Source: Methylobacillus flagellatus_A
GTDB taxonomy: Bacteria; Pseudomonadota; Gammaproteobacteria; Burkholderiales; Methylophilaceae
Assembly (NCBI RefSeq): GCF_031344055.1
Contig: NZ_JADBEN010000004.1
Reading direction: 5' to 3' (one strand)
Length of the DNA stretch: 64,000 nt
Position 1 is the stretch's first letter. The number at the start of each line of letters is the position of its first letter. Shown here in pieces: positions 8,211-16,252 of this stretch. The position numbers and the translations under genes were made by a program. The notes beneath the pieces were generated by a model. That model saw nothing but the letters and a program-made list of their open reading frames with translations. It made no database searches and was not told where the DNA came from.

Positions 8211-8407
8211 ATGCCATAGCATGCACAAAAGGATGTTTGAGGCCGTTGCTAATTCCGGCAAATAAATAGGTAATTGTCTTACTTCGGCGTGGCATTCATG
8301 TCATTATGATGACAGGCGCTTGAAGCTGATCATTAGCGCAAGTGTTTGCTATTAAGCGGCCTTGTGCCGGGGATATTATGGAATGGATGACAATTGCGGC
8401 TGAATAG

Positions 8408-9328
8408 ATGATTAGTCAATTGAAGCTTGAAAGCTACCAGCTCGAGGCTTTGCTGGAGTCGCTGCCTATCCCTATTTCCTGTGCCAGCCTGCAAGGCGGC
8501 AAGATTCTATTCATGAACGGCAAGTTTCGCGAGATCTACGGTTACCGCAGCAGCGATTTTGCCTCGGTGGAAGATTGGATCGTGCGCGTTTATCCCTTGG
8601 CAAGCCAGCAGGTAAGCGCTCGCGAAAGGTGGTCGGCATATTTTGAGGGCGGCGGCAAACAGGTCTACGAGGTTCCCGCGGTGGAGGTGAATGTCCAATG
8701 TGCCGACGGCAGCATCAAGACGGCGCTTCACGGCGGTGTGATCCTGCCCGAGGCCGGGCTGGCATTGGCGACATTTGTCGATATCACCGAGCGCAAGCGG
8801 GACGAAGCTACGCTCAAGGCGCTGGCGGAAAAGGATGCGTTGACCGGCTTGCTCAATCGCAGGGCGTTCGACTTCTATCTCGAGCACCTGACGCAGAAAG
8901 CCGCCGACGAAAACCAGATGCTGCTGCTGATCCTGCTCGACCTCGACCGCTTCAAGGCGATTAACGACACCTACGGCCACCAGACCGGCGACCTGGTCTT
9001 GAAGCATGTGGCCTCGGTGCTGTCGGCCTGCGTCCGTTCCAGCGACTACCTCGCGCGGTTCGGCGGGGACGAGTTCGGCATCCTAGCGTCCAACATCACC
9101 ACCAAGAAAACCGCGGAACGCTTGTGCAGCAAAATCATTGACATGCTGCATGAGCCTTTCGACATTGGCGCTGATAATCCGTACCGGATCAATACCAGCA
9201 TCGGTTTCGCCATTTATCCGCTGGCCGCGACTTCCCACGAGCAGCTGTTCAAGAAGGCCGACGAGGCGCTCTACATATCCAAGAGCAACGGCCGGGGAAT
9301 GTGGACGGCCGCTAAAGAAGAGGGCTGA
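8408..9328 (+). CDS. PAS-GGDEF diguanylate cyclase
   Basis: 306 residues, no membrane segment. An N-terminal PAS domain (about residues 12-125, with LESLPIPISCASLQGGKILF and DITERKRDE at its end) is followed by a GGDEF domain (about 135-300). The active site reads RFGGDEF, and RSSD five residues upstream is an intact inhibitory I-site, so the enzyme should make cyclic di-GMP and be feedback-inhibited. The PAS domain probably senses a soluble signal; its ligand cannot be told. The gene stands alone, convergent with the ABC-2 permease gene, which ends immediately next to it. The 255-bp gap upstream holds the ppa terminator and no other gene. Confidence 0.92.
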   Translation: MISQLKLESYQLEALLESLPIPISCASLQGGKILFMNGKFREIYGYRSSDFASVEDWIVRVYPLASQQVSARERWSAYFEGGGKQVYEVPAVEVNVQCADGSIKTALHGGVILPEAGLALATFVDITERKRDEATLKALAEKDALTGLLNRRAFDFYLEHLTQKAADENQMLLLILLDLDRFKAINDTYGHQTGDLVLKHVASVLSACVRSSDYLARFGGDEFGILASNITTKKTAERLCSKIIDMLHEPFDIGADNPYRINTSIGFAIYPLAATSHEQLFKKADEALYISKSNGRGMWTAAKEEG

Positions 9329-10135
9329 TCATTCGCCCACCTGCAACAGCAGCCCCTTGCGTCTTGCGATTTGGAAGTAGCCGAGGAATACGGCGATGCC
9401 AACGGCTAGGTAGAGGATATTCAACCCTATTGCCCAGGCCATGTGGCTTGCATCGAAGCTGTGCTCTAACAGCAGCGCGCGCATCCCTTCGAACACATGG
9501 CTTGCCGGCAACGCCAGGGCGACAGGCTGCAGCCAGCCGGGCAGGATGGCGACCGGGTAATAGATGGCGCAGAGCGGCTGGATGGCGAACACGCTGACCC
9601 AGGCGATGCTTTCCGCGCCCATGCCGTAGCGCAGCACGATGCCGGATACGATCAGGCCGATCGCCCAACCCATGACGATGAGGTTGAGGAAGAAGGCGAT
9701 CAGCGGCAGGCCCATATCGTAGATGTTGTAGCCGAACAGCGGGATGGCGATGAGGGTCGCGCCGCCGATGCCGATCAGGGTGCGGATCAGGCTCATGAGC
9801 AGCAGCGATGCCACCATTTCATAAGGCCGCAACGGGCTGACGAACAAATGACCCAGATTGCGCGACCACATTTCCTCCATGAACACCAATGCAATGCCGA
9901 GCTGCCCGCGGAACAGCACGTCCCAGAGTAACACGCCCGACAGCAGGATGCCGCTGGCCTGGGCGATGAGGCTGCTGTTGCCTTGCAAGTACAAGGTGAT
10001 GAAACCCCACAGTATCATCTGCACCGTAGGCCAGTAGACCATTTCCAGCACGCGCGGCCAGGAAGATCGCATCAGGTAGAGGTGGCGCAATGCTACCGCG
10101 CCGATGCGCCTAGGAGAGAAGTGGATGTCCTGCAT
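9329..10135 (-). CDS. ABC-2 type transporter permease
   Basis: 268 residues with six hydrophobic segments and the ABC-2 layout: a short cytoplasmic lead, conserved central region (GLIVSGIVLRYGMGAESIAW) and a final Arg/Lys-rich cytoplasmic tail. Partner of the ATPase encoded just upstream, whose stop overlaps this start by one base. Such DrrB/NodJ-like permeases export lipids, drugs or polysaccharide; the substrate cannot be inferred. Third gene of the tauE-ATPase-permease run on this strand. Confidence 0.88.
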   Translation of the reverse strand: MQDIHFSPRRIGAVALRHLYLMRSSWPRVLEMVYWPTVQMILWGFITLYLQGNSSLIAQASGILLSGVLLWDVLFRGQLGIALVFMEEMWSRNLGHLFVSPLRPYEMVASLLLMSLIRTLIGIGGATLIAIPLFGYNIYDMGLPLIAFFLNLIVMGWAIGLIVSGIVLRYGMGAESIAWVSVFAIQPLCAIYYPVAILPGWLQPVALALPASHVFEGMRALLLEHSFDASHMAWAIGLNILYLAVGIAVFLGYFQIARRKGLLLQVGE

Positions 10136-10875
10136 CAGGCAGGTTCCTTGTGGCGCGCGATGTCGATGAAGACTTCCTCCAGGTTATTGCGACCGTACTT
10201 GGCAAGCAGGCCTGCCGGCGTGCCGGTGTCCACCACTTGGCCTTTGCGCATCATGATCACGTCAGTCGCCATGCGCTCGACCTCGGCCATGTTGTGCGAT
10301 GCCAGCAGGATGCTGGCGCCGGTGTCGCGTTGGTATTGCTCCAGGTAGCTGCGGATGGAGTCCGCGGTGTCAGGATCCAGAGATGCGGTAGGCTCGTCCA
10401 TCAGCAGCAGCTCGGGTTCGTTGAGCAGCGACTTGGCGAGAGAAACGCGGGTTTTCTGCCCGGCCGAGAGCTGTCCGTAGCGCTTGTCCAACAGCGTATC
10501 CAGGCGCAGCGCCCCGGCCAGTTCCTCGATGCGCAGCTTCAGGCGGGGCAGCCGGTACAAGTGCCCGTAGACCGTGAGGTTCTCGCGTATCGTCAGGCGC
10601 TGCGGCAGGTCGACGTAGGGCGAGGAGAAATTCATGCGGTGCAGAAGGCGGTAGCGATGCTGCAGCATGTCCTCGCCGAGGATGCGGATCTGTCCCTGGC
10701 TAGGGGTCAATAACCCCAGCAACATGGCAATCGTCGTGGTTTTCCCCGCGCCGTTGCCGCCCAGCAAAGCCGTGGTGACGCCGCGCTTGGCCTGGAAGCG
10801 CAGGTTGTCGACGGCGCAGAACTGGTCGAAATACTTGTACAAGCCGTCGACTTCGATGACGAATGCCTGGCTCAT
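10135..10875 (-). CDS. ABC-2 type transporter ATP-binding protein
   Basis: 246 residues with all catalytic motifs: Walker A GGNGAGKTTT, signature LSAGQ, Walker B LLLMDEP with the catalytic Glu, D-loop SLD and H-loop ASHN. This contrasts with the degenerate ATPase at 22.8 kb. It drives the adjacent ABC-2 permease. Its start overlaps the tauE stop (4 bp), so the three genes are co-translated. The DrrA/NodI/CcmA-like class is clear; the cargo is not. Confidence 0.92.
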   Translation of the reverse strand: MSQAFVIEVDGLYKYFDQFCAVDNLRFQAKRGVTTALLGGNGAGKTTTIAMLLGLLTPSQGQIRILGEDMLQHRYRLLHRMNFSSPYVDLPQRLTIRENLTVYGHLYRLPRLKLRIEELAGALRLDTLLDKRYGQLSAGQKTRVSLAKSLLNEPELLLMDEPTASLDPDTADSIRSYLEQYQRDTGASILLASHNMAEVERMATDVIMMRKGQVVDTGTPAGLLAKYGRNNLEEVFIDIARHKEPA

Positions 10876-11663
10876 ACCAGACTCCAGAGCATCTTGATGC
10901 CCACCACGTAGAGCAGCAGCGCAAACAGCTTTTTCAGTACCGGGACCGGCAGCCTATGGGCCAGGTAAGCGCCAAACGGCGCGGTGAGCATGCTGGCGAG
11001 CGCAATGCCGGCGAATGCCGGCAGGTAGACATAGCCCAGGCTGTATGCGGGCAGATTGCCTTCCGCCAGGCCTGTGACGACGAAGCCGAGCGTACCGGCG
11101 ACGGCGATCGGCAGCCCGATCGCAGAGGAGGTGCCGATCGCGTAGCGCGCGTTGAAGTTGCAATAGATCAGGAACGGCACCGATAGCGACCCGCCGCCGA
11201 TGCCGACCAGGCTGGAAAGCACGCCGATGACGCCTCCCATACCCAAGGTGCCGGCCTTGCTTGGCAATTGCCTATGGGCCGCCGGCGTGAAGTTGAGCAC
11301 CATCTGGGTGGCGATCAGCAATACGAACACGGCGAAAATCACCTTGAGTATCACGGTATCCAGCTGGCCGGCCAGTACGGCGCCGAGCAATGTGCCGATA
11401 ACGATGCCGGGCGCGATCAGCTTGACGGCGGACCAATGCACGTTCTGTTTTTTATGGTGGGCGCGCGCCGAGGAAATCGAGGTGACGATGATCGTCGCCA
11501 GCGAGGTGCCGAGCGCGATATGCATGATGTGTTGCGGCGGGAACGCCAGCGAGGTGAAGATGACGACGAGGATGGGCACGATCACGGTGCCGCCGCCTAC
11601 GCCAAGCAGCCCAGACAAAACCCCTGCCCCGGCCCCGGCAATAAAATAAAGTAAAAATTCCAT
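10872..11663 (-). CDS. TauE/SafE-family sulfite/anion exporter
   Basis: 263 residues, about eight membrane segments in two halves, each with the glycine-rich signature of the family: GLLGVGGGTVIVP near the N-terminus and SLVGIGGGSLSVPF in the middle. Family members move sulfite, sulfoacetate or other organosulfur anions outward across the inner membrane. It leads the operon with the ABC-2 exporter genes, though no functional link is obvious. ATG 11663. Confidence 0.9.
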   Translation of the reverse strand: MEFLLYFIAGAGAGVLSGLLGVGGGTVIVPILVVIFTSLAFPPQHIMHIALGTSLATIIVTSISSARAHHKKQNVHWSAVKLIAPGIVIGTLLGAVLAGQLDTVILKVIFAVFVLLIATQMVLNFTPAAHRQLPSKAGTLGMGGVIGVLSSLVGIGGGSLSVPFLIYCNFNARYAIGTSSAIGLPIAVAGTLGFVVTGLAEGNLPAYSLGYVYLPAFAGIALASMLTAPFGAYLAHRLPVPVLKKLFALLLYVVGIKMLWSLV

Positions 11664-11712
11664 ATTGATCCGACAAAATCCTGGTGAATGTCAGGGACAG
11701 GCGAAGATGCTG

Positions 11713-12129
11713 CTAGCGGCGGCTGGACAGCCGGGCAATGGCATCGCCCAGCGGCGAGCCCTGCAGTTCCCTTGCCAGCTTTTCAAGGCTGGCAGCTGCG
11801 GCCGGGCTGAGCGTGCGCACTTTCTTTGCAGGCTTGCCCGCGGCAGATTGCACTTGCACTTCCACCCGAATTGAAGTAACTTCAAGCCCTTGTTTTTTCA
11901 GCCCAAGCATCAGGCTGGGCAGCATCAGTTTGATTTTTGCGGCGACTGCGCCATTGGTGGCATAGACCGTCAGGCGCTTGTGGCTGAGACCCCCTGCCTG
12001 CGTATAAGGTTTCAGCGCGGCGGGTACTACGGCGTTCCATTTCTGCTGCGAAAGCGTCAGTTGTTCCGCTTGTTGCGAAAGAGCCGCCAATTCGGCATTT
12101 TCAGTAAACAATGCACTTACACGCAGCAT
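11713..12129 (-). CDS. dciA: DciA/DUF721-family protein
   Basis: About 138 residues. The N-terminal half carries the DUF721 fold (conserved KWNAVVPAALKPYTQ and KRLTVYATNGAVAAKIKLM); the C-terminal half is basic. DciA proteins assist loading of the DnaB replicative helicase in bacteria that lack DnaC. I chose ATG 12129 because GGGAG lies 6 bases upstream; the TTG at 12144 would overlap that site. It is divergent from the LytM peptidase gene with only 24 bases between the starts. The dciA / peptidase / secA arrangement is common in betaproteobacteria and supports the call. Confidence 0.82.
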   Translation of the reverse strand: MLRVSALFTENAELAALSQQAEQLTLSQQKWNAVVPAALKPYTQAGGLSHKRLTVYATNGAVAAKIKLMLPSLMLGLKKQGLEVTSIRVEVQVQSAAGKPAKKVRTLSPAAAASLEKLARELQGSPLGDAIARLSSRR

Positions 12130-12153
12130 GCCGGGCTCTCCCAAGGGGAAGTA

Positions 12154-13020
12154 ATGAACATCATTTTAGTATCGAATAGTACGGCAAGGACGCGCAGCAT
12201 CCCGCTGCCACTGGCCTTGCTCGTCATTGGCCTGCTGAGCGCGCTGCCAGCCTTGCTGCTTTGGGTGCTTATTGTGCCACAGGGCACTCACCAGCACAAA
12301 GGCGCCCCGGCTTCCATACACTTCGCGAGCGCAGGCGAGCAGGCGCATATCGATGCATTGGCGCAGCAGCTTGGCGAGATAGAAGCCAAGGTGTTGCGTC
12401 TGGATGCATTGGGCGCGCGGCTCTCCAGCCTGGCGGGCGTCAAGGCCAGCGATGCCGATGCCTTGCCGCCGGGACGGGGCGGCCCCATGGTGGATGCGCG
12501 TACCATGTCCGAGGATGAGTTGAAGCAGCGCATCCAGGCATTGACGCAATCGATAGACCTCAACAGCGACAAGCTGAGCGTGCTTGAAGCCTCCCTGTTG
12601 CAGCAGCGCCTGAAGGCGAGTACATTGCCGAGCACCATGCCGACCGATGTGGCGTATAACTCCTCCAGCTACGGCTGGCGCGTCGACCCGTTTTCCGGCA
12701 AGGTCGCTTTCCATGAGGGCCTGGATTTCGTCGCGGACAGCGGGACGCCTGTGTATGCTTCTGCCGCAGGAATTGTAACGGCTGCGGAGCAGACTCCCGA
12801 CTATGGTAGAATTGTCAAGATTAACCATGGGTCCGGGCTGGAAACTCGATATGCCCATGCATCCCAGTTGCTGGTGAAGGCTGGGGAGCGCGTTGAGCGA
12901 GGCCAGTTGATCGCCCGCGTCGGCAGTACCGGGCGTTCCACCGGGGCCCACCTGCATTTCGAGGTGCGCTTGAACGGGGCCGCGCTGGATCCGCGCAAGT
13001 ATTTGCAAAGCGCGAATTAG
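12154..13020 (+). CDS. M23-family (LytM) peptidoglycan endopeptidase
   Basis: 288 residues. One N-terminal membrane segment (about residues 17-38) anchors a periplasmic coiled-coil region, followed by a LytM domain (about 160-285). The zinc site looks complete: HEGLDF at the front (His and Asp ligands) and HLHFEV at the back. It should cleave cross-links in peptidoglycan. ATG 12154 follows AAGGGGAAG. It sits between dciA and secA, the usual place for this gene in betaproteobacteria. A 76-base leader separates it from secA. Confidence 0.9.
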   Translation: MNIILVSNSTARTRSIPLPLALLVIGLLSALPALLLWVLIVPQGTHQHKGAPASIHFASAGEQAHIDALAQQLGEIEAKVLRLDALGARLSSLAGVKASDADALPPGRGGPMVDARTMSEDELKQRIQALTQSIDLNSDKLSVLEASLLQQRLKASTLPSTMPTDVAYNSSSYGWRVDPFSGKVAFHEGLDFVADSGTPVYASAAGIVTAAEQTPDYGRIVKINHGSGLETRYAHASQLLVKAGERVERGQLIARVGSTGRSTGAHLHFEVRLNGAALDPRKYLQSAN

Positions 13021-13064
13021 ATTTTGATTTTATTAACTAAACTTATTTAAAGCTAACCTAGAGG

Positions 13065-13094
13065 TTTCCGTCCATACGGAAAAGTGGTGCCACT
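13065..13094 (+). promoter_or_regulatory. Tandem hairpins directly before the secA start codon
   Basis: Two perfect small hairpins: TTTCCGT/ACGGAAA (13065-13082, 4-base loop) and AGTGG/CCACT (13083-13094, 2-base gap). The second ends two bases before the secA ATG. The only good Shine-Dalgarno-like sequence, GAGGT (13061-13065), lies before the hairpins; folding would bring it close to the ATG. This could gate secA translation. Confidence 0.5.
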
Positions 13095-13096
13095 TC

Positions 13097-15823
13097 ATGT
13101 TATCCGCGTTGTTCAAGAAAATCTTCGGTAGCCGCAACGAGCGGCTGGTCAAGCAATATGCACAGAACGTCAAGGCCATCAATGCGCTGGAACCCAGCAT
13201 GCAGGCGTTGACGGACGAGCAGCTCAAAGCCAAGACGGAGGAGTTCAAGCAACGCTACCAGCAGGGCGAATCGCTGGAAAAACTGCTGCCCGAGGCTTTT
13301 GCCGTGGTGCGCGAAGGTGGCCGCCGCGTGCTCAATATGCGCCATTTCGACGTGCAGCTGATCGGCGGCATGGTGCTGAATGCGGGCAAGATTGCCGAAA
13401 TGCGCACCGGCGAGGGCAAGACTCTGGTGGCGACCCTGCCTGCCTACCTCAATGCGCTGACCGGCAAGGGCGTGCACGTGGTGACGGTGAACGACTACCT
13501 GGCGCGGCGCGATGCCGAATGGATGTCCCGCCTGTATAACTTCCTCGGCCTGAGCGTGGGCATCAATCTCTCGCAAATGCCGCACGACGAAAAGCAGAAA
13601 GCCTATGCTGCCGACATCACTTACGGCACCAACAACGAATTCGGTTTCGACTACCTGCGCGACAACATGGTGTTCACGGCGGAAGAGCGCGTGCAGCGCA
13701 GCCTCAACTATGCGCTGGTGGACGAGGTCGACTCCATCCTGATCGACGAAGCGCGCACCCCGCTGATTATTTCCGGCCAGGCCGACGACAGCGTGGACCT
13801 GTACCTGCAGATGAACAGCATCGCCGCCAAGCTGGTGCGCCAGGAAAAGGAAGACGGCGAAGGCGACTTCTGGGTGGACGAGAAATCACATCAAGTATTG
13901 CTCTCGGAGCAAGGGCACGAGCATGCGGAGGCCTTGCTGGCCGAGGCGGGTTTGCTGGCCGAAGGCAGCAGCCTCTACGACGCTGCCAACATCAGCCTGG
14001 TGCACCACATGTACGCCGCCCTGCGCGCGCAATCGCTTTACCACCGCGACCAGCATTATGTCGTGCGCGATGGCGAAATCGTCATCGTGGACGAGTTCAC
14101 CGGCCGCATGATGGCGGGCCGCCGCTGGTCGGACGGCCTGCACCAGGCGGTGGAAGCCAAGGAAGGCGTGACCATCCAGAAGGAAAACCAGACCCTGGCT
14201 TCCATCACCTTCCAGAATTACTTCCGCATGTACGGCAAGCTTTCCGGCATGACCGGCACCGCCGATACCGAGGCCTACGAGTTCAACCAGATCTACGGCC
14301 TGGAAACCGTGGTGATTCCTACGCACCGCCCATTGCAGCGCAAGGACCACATGGACAAGGTGTATCGCACCGCCAAGGAAAAATACCAGGCGGTGATCGA
14401 CGATATCAAGGAATGCCAGAAGCGCGGCCAGCCGGTACTGGTGGGCACCACCTCGATCGAGAATTCGGAGCTGATTTCCAGGGTATTGTCCGAAGCCAAG
14501 CTCGAGCACCAGGTGCTCAATGCCAAGCAGCACGAGCGTGAGGCCCACATCATTGCCCAGGCCGGCCGTGCCGGCATGATCACCATTGCCACCAACATGG
14601 CGGGCCGCGGTACCGATATCGTGCTGGGAGGCAATCCGGAAGACGAAATCGCCGCGGTGGAAGCGGACGAGAGCTTGTCCGAATCAGACAAGGCGGCGCA
14701 GGTCGCCAAGATCAAGGCCGACTGGCAGGTGAAGCATGACGCCGTCTTGGCGGCAGGCGGCCTGCATATCATCGGCACCGAGCGCCATGAGTCCCGCCGC
14801 GTGGACAACCAGCTGCGTGGCCGTGCCGGCCGCCAGGGCGACCCTGGTTCCAGTCGATTCTATCTGTCGCTGGAAGACCAGCTGCTGCGTATTTTCGCCT
14901 CCGACCGTGTCGCCGCCATCATGGAGCGCCTGAAGATGCCGGAAGGCGAAGCGATCGAGCATCCATGGGTCACGCGTGCGATCGAGAACGCCCAGCGCAA
15001 GGTCGAGGGCCGCAACTTCGATATCCGCAAGCAACTGCTGGAATATGACGACGTGTCCAACGACCAGCGCAAGGTGATCTACCAGCAGCGCAACGAATTG
15101 CTCGAAGCCGCGGACGTCGGCGAGACCATTGCCGCGATGCGCGTGGACGTGATCCACGACTTGATTGCGACCTATATCCCGCCTGAAAGTCTGGAAGAGC
15201 AGTGGGACATCCCCGGCCTGGAAAAAGCCCTGCAGGCAGACCTGGGCCTTGATATCCCGTTGCAGAAGATGCTGGAAGAAAACCCCAACCTGCATGAGGA
15301 AACCCTGCGCGAGCATATCGTCGAGACAGCCAATGCCGCCTACCAGGCGAAGGAAGATCAGGCCTCGGCTTCGGTATTGCGCCAGTTCGAGCGTGCCGTG
15401 ATGCTGCAAAGCCTGGATAACCACTGGCGTGAGCACCTGGCGGCGCTGGATCATTTGCGCCAGGGCATCCACCTGCGCTCCTATGCCCAGAAGAACCCGA
15501 AGCAGGAATACAAGCGCGAGGCTTTTGCCTTGTTCTCCAGCCTGCTGGATACCGTCAAGCGCGAAGTGACCCAGGTGACCATGCTGGTCAAGGTGCAGAG
15601 CGAGGCTGATGTGGAAGCCGTCGAGAAGCCTGCCGAGCTCGAGAACGTGCAATATCAGCATGCGGACTATGACGAGGCGCTCGGCAATGCGGATGAGTCC
15701 GGCGAGGCCGGCGGACAGCCAGTGACGACATTCGAGCGCGTCGGCGCCAAGGTGGGCCGTAACGATCCTTGTCCTTGCGGTTCCGGCAAGAAGTACAAGC
15801 AGTGCCACGGCAAACTGAACTGA
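13097..15823 (+). CDS. secA: Preprotein translocase ATPase SecA
   Basis: 908 residues. Motor of the Sec pathway: binds SecYEG and preprotein, and hydrolyses ATP. Seen in order: Walker A MRTGEGKT, DEVDSILIDEAR (DEAD box), the preprotein cross-linking domain, GGLHIIGTERHESRR and RGRAGRQGDPGSS (second helicase half), the helical scaffold and the C-terminal zinc motif CPCGSGKKYKQCHG, which binds SecB. secB is encoded at the far end of this window (62.6 kb). The short leader contains two hairpins that may control translation. A DUF1289 gene follows by 18 bases. Confidence 0.98.
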   Translation: MLSALFKKIFGSRNERLVKQYAQNVKAINALEPSMQALTDEQLKAKTEEFKQRYQQGESLEKLLPEAFAVVREGGRRVLNMRHFDVQLIGGMVLNAGKIAEMRTGEGKTLVATLPAYLNALTGKGVHVVTVNDYLARRDAEWMSRLYNFLGLSVGINLSQMPHDEKQKAYAADITYGTNNEFGFDYLRDNMVFTAEERVQRSLNYALVDEVDSILIDEARTPLIISGQADDSVDLYLQMNSIAAKLVRQEKEDGEGDFWVDEKSHQVLLSEQGHEHAEALLAEAGLLAEGSSLYDAANISLVHHMYAALRAQSLYHRDQHYVVRDGEIVIVDEFTGRMMAGRRWSDGLHQAVEAKEGVTIQKENQTLASITFQNYFRMYGKLSGMTGTADTEAYEFNQIYGLETVVIPTHRPLQRKDHMDKVYRTAKEKYQAVIDDIKECQKRGQPVLVGTTSIENSELISRVLSEAKLEHQVLNAKQHEREAHIIAQAGRAGMITIATNMAGRGTDIVLGGNPEDEIAAVEADESLSESDKAAQVAKIKADWQVKHDAVLAAGGLHIIGTERHESRRVDNQLRGRAGRQGDPGSSRFYLSLEDQLLRIFASDRVAAIMERLKMPEGEAIEHPWVTRAIENAQRKVEGRNFDIRKQLLEYDDVSNDQRKVIYQQRNELLEAADVGETIAAMRVDVIHDLIATYIPPESLEEQWDIPGLEKALQADLGLDIPLQKMLEENPNLHEETLREHIVETANAAYQAKEDQASASVLRQFERAVMLQSLDNHWREHLAALDHLRQGIHLRSYAQKNPKQEYKREAFALFSSLLDTVKREVTQVTMLVKVQSEADVEAVEKPAELENVQYQHADYDEALGNADESGEAGGQPVTTFERVGAKVGRNDPCPCGSGKKYKQCHGKLN

Positions 15824-15841
15824 TACCTCAGGGTTGAACGG

Positions 15842-16027
15842 ATGCAGGTGCAAGCCCCGCAACTGGCCTCTCCCTGTATAAGGGTATGCGCGCTGGATAG
15901 CCGGCGGGAGTATTGTACAGGCTGCTTGCGGACGATCGCCGAAATACGCGCCTGGCGCACCATGGATGAGGCCGAGCGTCTGCAGGTAATGCGAGCGCTT
16001 GAAGCAAGGCGTCTCAGCCAGGCTTGA
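15842..16027 (+). CDS. DUF1289 small Cys-rich protein
   Basis: 61 residues with the DUF1289 (YdhL-like) pattern SPCIRVCALDSRREYCTGC: four Cys in CxxxC...CxxC spacing that probably bind a metal, followed by a helix (RTIAEIRAWRTMDEAER). It follows secA by 18 bases and is likely co-transcribed. No established function; the family is often next to unrelated metabolic genes. A REP-like repeat starts four bases after its stop. Confidence 0.85.
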   Translation: MQVQAPQLASPCIRVCALDSRREYCTGCLRTIAEIRAWRTMDEAERLQVMRALEARRLSQA

Positions 16028-16031
16028 GACT

Positions 16032-16145
16032 AGGAGCGGCTAACAAAACTCAGCGAAGCGATCCAGGCTAGGCGTTCTGCGCAGACCGTACAAGTGGTAC
16101 GACAAGCAGAAGCAACAACGTTATGAGAGTTTTATTAGCTGCTCC
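16032..16145. repeat. REP/MITE-like intergenic repeat, copy 1
   Basis: Ends in imperfect inverted arms (about 16032-16051 and 16127-16146; 17 of 20 positions match). The centre holds the near-palindrome GTACAAGTGGTAC flanked by TTCTGC/GCAGAA. A diverged relative lies at 39853-39966, sharing the run of CAGCGA-ACGAT, CAGG-C-AGGCG and GTACAA-T-GTAC blocks. No coding capacity. Confidence 0.65.
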
Positions 16146-16170
16146 AAGCCGGGATATCCCGGCTTTTTTA
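16146..16170 (+). terminator. Rho-independent terminator before argJ
   Basis: AAGCCGGGATATCCCGGCTT followed by T-tract; perfect stem. It abuts the repeat element and would end the secA/DUF1289 transcript. The terminator of rpsT at 33528-33557 is almost the same sequence. Confidence 0.85.
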
Positions 16171-16252
16171 TTGCCCGCATTCTTGGGACTGCCGGGCATG
16201 CGTCAGCCGATTACGGTAAAATCAGCCTTTTGCGTTCCTGAGAAAAGCCATC

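Noticed and set aside
11890..12153. N-terminal extension of the LytM peptidase
   Set aside because: It would run through most of dciA on the other strand; ATG 12154 has a good ribosome site and gives the membrane anchor in the right place.
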